From NCBI GenBank assembly GCA_002480345.1, contig DLBY01000027.1, positions 1 through 18,707 on the forward strand: a stretch of DNA of 18,707 bases, given 5' to 3'. Below are positions 15,196 to 18,707 of this stretch, in pieces (position 1 is the stretch's first letter; every line of letters begins with the position of its first letter). This DNA comes from Phycisphaerales bacterium UBA7812 (GTDB lineage Bacteria > Planctomycetota > Phycisphaerae > Phycisphaerales > UBA1924). The notes beneath the pieces were generated by a model. It saw only the letters and a list, made by a program, of their open reading frames with translations. It had not been told where the DNA came from and searched no databases. A program made the translations under genes and the position numbers.

Positions 15196-18100
15196 ACCGG
15201 TGCGCCCGCGCATCCCGCGTCGCCGCCGCACGGGTCGGCGTGTGGGTGTGCCTCGCCGCCGGGGTCGTCGTGCTCCCCGCCTGCTCGGGATCGGGACCGC
15301 TGGTCGATGCCGATCCCTTCGAGCGGCTCCGGGAAGCGGCGCAGCGCCCGGCCGCATCGTCACGGGACCTCACCCCGCCCGACCCGATTCTCGCGCCGAT
15401 CGGCGAAACGGACCCCCGCGCCGAGCGAGCGTTCACACCGCTTGCAGAACTGGACGCGGCGACACTGATCGCCCAAGCGGATGCGGCAACCCAAGCCGAA
15501 TCGCCCGACCGTCCGGGCGCGTCTGACCCAGAACCTGAGAGCGATCTCGCGACGCCCAGCGCTGAGAAACAGAGCGAAGCGCTGACGCTGTACGCGCGCG
15601 CGCGCCAGGCCCTCGCGAGCGGCGACGCGACGGACGCGATCGCGATGCTCGAGCGGGCGACGATCCTCGATCCGGGTGCGCCCGCCGTCTGGCGCGCGCT
15701 GGGAGACGCGAGGCGTGCCGCACGGTTCGAGAACTCCGCGGGGCTTGCCTATTCGCGTGCCGCGGAACTGGGGCTCGACGAGCCCGAGGGGCTCACCCTC
15801 GCGGGTCTGCACGCCGCTGAGAGCGGGCAGACCGCCCGCGCCGCGGGGTGGCTCCTCCGCGCCCTGCGCGCCGATCCGCCCCACGCGGACCCGCTCGTGT
15901 CCTTCGTCGCCGCCGCGGCGCTGGGCGAAGCCCTGCTCGACCTGGGCTACACCTCCGCGGGCGCCGATTCCCTCGCGGTCGGCATCGAGATCCCGAATGT
16001 GGCGCGGGTCCCGACGAATCTCGGGCGTGAAGCCGCGACGCTGCAGCGTCGGCGAGCGCCGCTGCTCGTGCGCCTCGGGGATGCCAGGCTCGCCCTCGGA
16101 GACGAAGCCGACGCGATCGGGGCGTACGAATCCGCGCGCGCGATCCCGGGTGCCCCACCTGTCCAGGAACGCCTGATCTATGCGCTCCGCCGGAGCGGGA
16201 ACGACGCGGGCGCCGCGCTCATCCTCCTCGAGGAAATCCGCGAGGGAGCCCGTATCACGCCGGCACGAGCCGCGGCGCTCGCCGAACTCGCCCGGCTGAT
16301 CCGCCCGCGGCACGCCCTCGCCGACGCGCTCGCAACGATCGACGATCGGGGATCGCCGACCCGTCGGGGACGACTGATCGCGGCCCGCGCCGCGAGCCTC
16401 CCGACGCGCGATGCGATCCGCCTGCTCGAACGCGAACTCACGACCGACGCATCGCTGAGTGCGCCGAGCCGGCAAGCGCTGATCCGCGACGGCCTTGAAG
16501 CCCTTGCTCGGGAGAATCCGGAGTCTGCCCTCCGCTGGGCGGGGGAACTGGCCAGCACGCGCACCGGCTTCGCCGCGGACGCGGCGGCGGCGCTGTCGAC
16601 TGCTCGCGGGCTCCCCGCGGGGCTCGTCGATGCGATCGAGAGGACGATCGGAACCGACCGCGGCGGGTTGATGCTGCTGGGCGAACTCGCGCTGATGCAC
16701 GCGGATCGCGGCTCGATCGAACGCGCGGAGTCGATGCTGCGCGGGCTCCCCGAGCCGCACGAGCCAGCGGAGCTCGCGCTGCGCGCCCGCCTCGCGGCGG
16801 AACTGGGCGACTGGTCGAGCGCCGACACCGCGATCGAGCGACTCCGCGATGACCCGATGGCGCGGGCGTTCGCGCTCCGCGCCGTGCAGCGCTTCGGTGC
16901 GGCGTACGCGGCGCTCCCCGCGACGACCGATGACGCCACGGTCCGCCCCGTGGATGCGCTGCTCGAGCGCTCGGCGCTCGCGACCCTGCTGGGCGACCCG
17001 GAAGCCGCGCGGGACGCGCTCGAGCGGGCGCTCGATGCCGACCCGCGGGACGAGCGGATCTACGCCGCGATGCTCGCGCTGCACGGGCCCGACGGGGCCG
17101 CACCGGATGAGGAAGCGGTCGCCGCCGCCGGACGCCGGCTCCGGGAGGTCGTCCCCGATAGCGATCTGCTCCGCGCCATACTCGGCGGGCAGTTGCTCCG
17201 ACGCGGGCTGACAGACGACGCCGCGGGCGTGATCGTCCCGCTGTTCGAGGCGGCACCAACGGAACCCGCTCGGCTCGACGCGATGCTGAGCCTGTGGAGG
17301 CAACGGGCGGCGGAAAGCCGCGCCGACGAGAACGAACTGGATCTCGTCCGGAAGATCACCGAGGCGTATCCCAACGCGCCGGGCCCGATTCGTCTGCTGG
17401 TGGGCGGGCTCGTGCTCGGGGACACGCCCGCGGACGCGGTTGCGCTCGTGGAGCACTACGCGGACGCGTCGGGCGATCACTCGCTCGCGCCGTTGCGGGA
17501 GCAGATCATCCGCGACGCGCTGCAGGATCGGGAACGCGCGGATCGGCTCGCCCTCGAGCGGCTTTCGCCCTCGCCCCGATCGATCGGCGACAGCGTCGCG
17601 CTCGCGGAACTGCACGCGCGCGCCCTGGGAGGCGAGGCGCCGCTCGGCGGGACCCTCGTCGCGATCCGGGACGCGTTACGCCCGATCCCGGAGGACGCGG
17701 GGCTGACATCGCCGCAGCGTCGGGTCGTTTCGAGCGCGATCACGCGGGCGGCGGTTGTGGTCGATTCAATCCCGGCGACGGGGCGTTCACGCCCCCCGCT
17801 GCTCGAGCCCGAGGCGGCGCAGGCGACGCTCGACCTGCTCGCGTGGGGGATCGCTCGCGGTGTTGATCTTGCGCCGGGCGTCCACGAGCTGCGCCTGCTC
17901 CTGCTCGATCGCGAGAACGCGCCGGTCGCGGCGCTGCAGCGTGCCGCGGAAGACGCGATCGGGCAGGCGAACACCCGAGCGGGACGGGGCCCGGCGCCCG
18001 TGAACCTCGAGCGGGCGTTCCTGCGACGCGCCGCCGACATGATCGTCGAGCGCGGGAGCCCCGACCGAGCATTCGACTGGCTCGCGATGCGCACGCTCAA

Positions 18101-18707
18101 GACGAGCGAGTCCATGCAGGCGCCCGCGCTGCAGGAGTGGTTCCGCCTCGTCGTGGTTCGAGAGGACGCGGCCCGGGGCAGAGATTTCATCAACCGCCTG
18201 CGGGACGCGGATCGTCTGGAGGAGGCCTGGTCGGTGCTGCGCCCCGACCCATGGGACGGCGCCGACACGGGAGAGCCCGCCGAGTTCGCGTACCTGCTCG
18301 CGCTCTATACCCCGGACAACGACCCGGGCGAGTCCGTCGCGTGGGACTACCTTCGCCTCGCGCTCGAGTACGACCCGGCCCACCCCTGGGCCGCGAACGA
18401 CCTGGGCTACTCCATGCTCGAGGCGGGACGCGACCTCGCGGAGGCGGAGCGGCTGATCGAGATCGCCTACGCCGCCCGGCCGGACCAGGCGAACATCGTC
18501 GATTCGCTGGGCTGGGTCCGGTACCACAGGGGGAAGCTCGAGGACACGGTCGACCCGGAGACGGGGGAGGCGGAACTCGGCGCGGTGTCGCTTCTGCAAC
18601 GCGCGGTGGCGCTGTCCGAGCCCGACGACGACGGGGTCGTGCACGACCACCTGGGCGATGCGCTCTACGCCGCGGGACGCACCGATGAAGCGGTCGCGTC
18701 GTGGCGG
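15192..18707 (+). CDS. Large TPR-repeat lipoprotein (3' end outside the window)
   Basis: An open frame of 1172 codons reaches the window edge in frame with no stop. The ATG overlaps the preceding stop (ATGA) and has AGGAA at 15181-15185. The start encodes a lipoprotein signal peptide: Arg-rich head, hydrophobic run, LPA then Cys31. A Pro/Ala/Asp-rich linker follows to about residue 130, then tetratricopeptide helical repeats, with clear units near 133-240 and again in the last 120 residues (NDLGYSMLEAG, DSLGWVRYHRG, DHLGDALYAAGRTDEA). The stretch between is Ala/Arg/Leu-rich and probably also alpha-solenoid. The Gly-Tyr and Asp-Ser-Leu-Gly-Trp pattern near the end is typical of large TPR proteins of bacterial envelopes. 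It is probably a periplasm-facing scaffold; its partner and role are unknown. It is translationally coupled to cytoplasmic genes. Confidence 0.85.
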   Translation, partial: MNRCARASRVAAARVGVWVCLAAGVVVLPACSGSGPLVDADPFERLREAAQRPAASSRDLTPPDPILAPIGETDPRAERAFTPLAELDAATLIAQADAATQAESPDRPGASDPEPESDLATPSAEKQSEALTLYARARQALASGDATDAIAMLERATILDPGAPAVWRALGDARRAARFENSAGLAYSRAAELGLDEPEGLTLAGLHAAESGQTARAAGWLLRALRADPPHADPLVSFVAAAALGEALLDLGYTSAGADSLAVGIEIPNVARVPTNLGREAATLQRRRAPLLVRLGDARLALGDEADAIGAYESARAIPGAPPVQERLIYALRRSGNDAGAALILLEEIREGARITPARAAALAELARLIRPRHALADALATIDDRGSPTRRGRLIAARAASLPTRDAIRLLERELTTDASLSAPSRQALIRDGLEALARENPESALRWAGELASTRTGFAADAAAALSTARGLPAGLVDAIERTIGTDRGGLMLLGELALMHADRGSIERAESMLRGLPEPHEPAELALRARLAAELGDWSSADTAIERLRDDPMARAFALRAVQRFGAAYAALPATTDDATVRPVDALLERSALATLLGDPEAARDALERALDADPRDERIYAAMLALHGPDGAAPDEEAVAAAGRRLREVVPDSDLLRAILGGQLLRRGLTDDAAGVIVPLFEAAPTEPARLDAMLSLWRQRAAESRADENELDLVRKITEAYPNAPGPIRLLVGGLVLGDTPADAVALVEHYADASGDHSLAPLREQIIRDALQDRERADRLALERLSPSPRSIGDSVALAELHARALGGEAPLGGTLVAIRDALRPIPEDAGLTSPQRRVVSSAITRAAVVVDSIPATGRSRPPLLEPEAAQATLDLLAWGIARGVDLAPGVHELRLLLLDRENAPVAALQRAAEDAIGQANTRAGRGPAPVNLERAFLRRAADMIVERGSPDRAFDWLAMRTLKTSESMQAPALQEWFRLVVVREDAARGRDFINRLRDADRLEEAWSVLRPDPWDGADTGEPAEFAYLLALYTPDNDPGESVAWDYLRLALEYDPAHPWAANDLGYSMLEAGRDLAEAERLIEIAYAARPDQANIVDSLGWVRYHRGKLEDTVDPETGEAELGAVSLLQRAVALSEPDDDGVVHDHLGDALYAAGRTDEAVASWR

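Noticed and set aside
15360..17615. 751-codon reverse-strand open frame opposite the TPR gene
   Set aside because: Arg-rich with no signature; the forward frame is open for 1172 codons with a lipoprotein signal and TPR units.

Overview
This is a GC-rich bacterial chromosome segment that combines housekeeping genes with a small envelope export module. The gene families, the RGG-tailed RNA-binding protein fragment, the orphan fliM and the rearranged nusA-infB cluster suggest a planctomycete, perhaps Phycisphaerae-like. That assignment is inferred from style and is not proven by any marker here. The window starts and ends inside genes.

Bases 1-136 hold the 3' end of a Gly/Arg-rich protein and its intrinsic terminator. 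After a 305-base gap with no convincing gene, 442-5193 is a tight three-gene operon: an ABC half-transporter, an HlyD-type periplasmic adaptor and a TolC-like outer-membrane lipoprotein. Together they look like a complete tripartite (type I-like) export line. However, the ABC nucleotide-binding domain has lost or changed nearly every catalytic motif. A hairpin at 5224-5254 separates this operon from a reverse-strand tRNA-Gly(GCC), which has a very good sigma70 promoter. A DsbD-type thiol:disulfide interchange protein follows, also on the reverse strand.

fliM is divergent from dsbD and stands alone with no other flagellar gene in view. A FliA-like promoter candidate lies upstream of it. Behind fliM is a 455-base non-coding stretch rich in hairpins that ends in a strong terminator at 9061-9097, which insulates fliM from the next operon.

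The last 9.5 kb is the translation and transcription cluster nusA - infB - DUF503 (YlxP) - rbfA. It is followed, with 4-base overlaps, by an endonuclease III-like protein with a histone H1-like lysine tail and by a very large TPR lipoprotein that runs off the window. The usual rimP, ylxR, ylxQ and truB neighbours are missing.

Three observations stand out. The first is the pseudo-ATPase-like exporter. The second is the HhH-GPD protein that lacks both the catalytic lysine and the FeS cysteines. The third is a compositional signal: the tetranucleotide ACGT occurs in the window only twice by my reading, both times in the tRNA anticodon stem, and coding regions use NAT codons before valine to avoid it.
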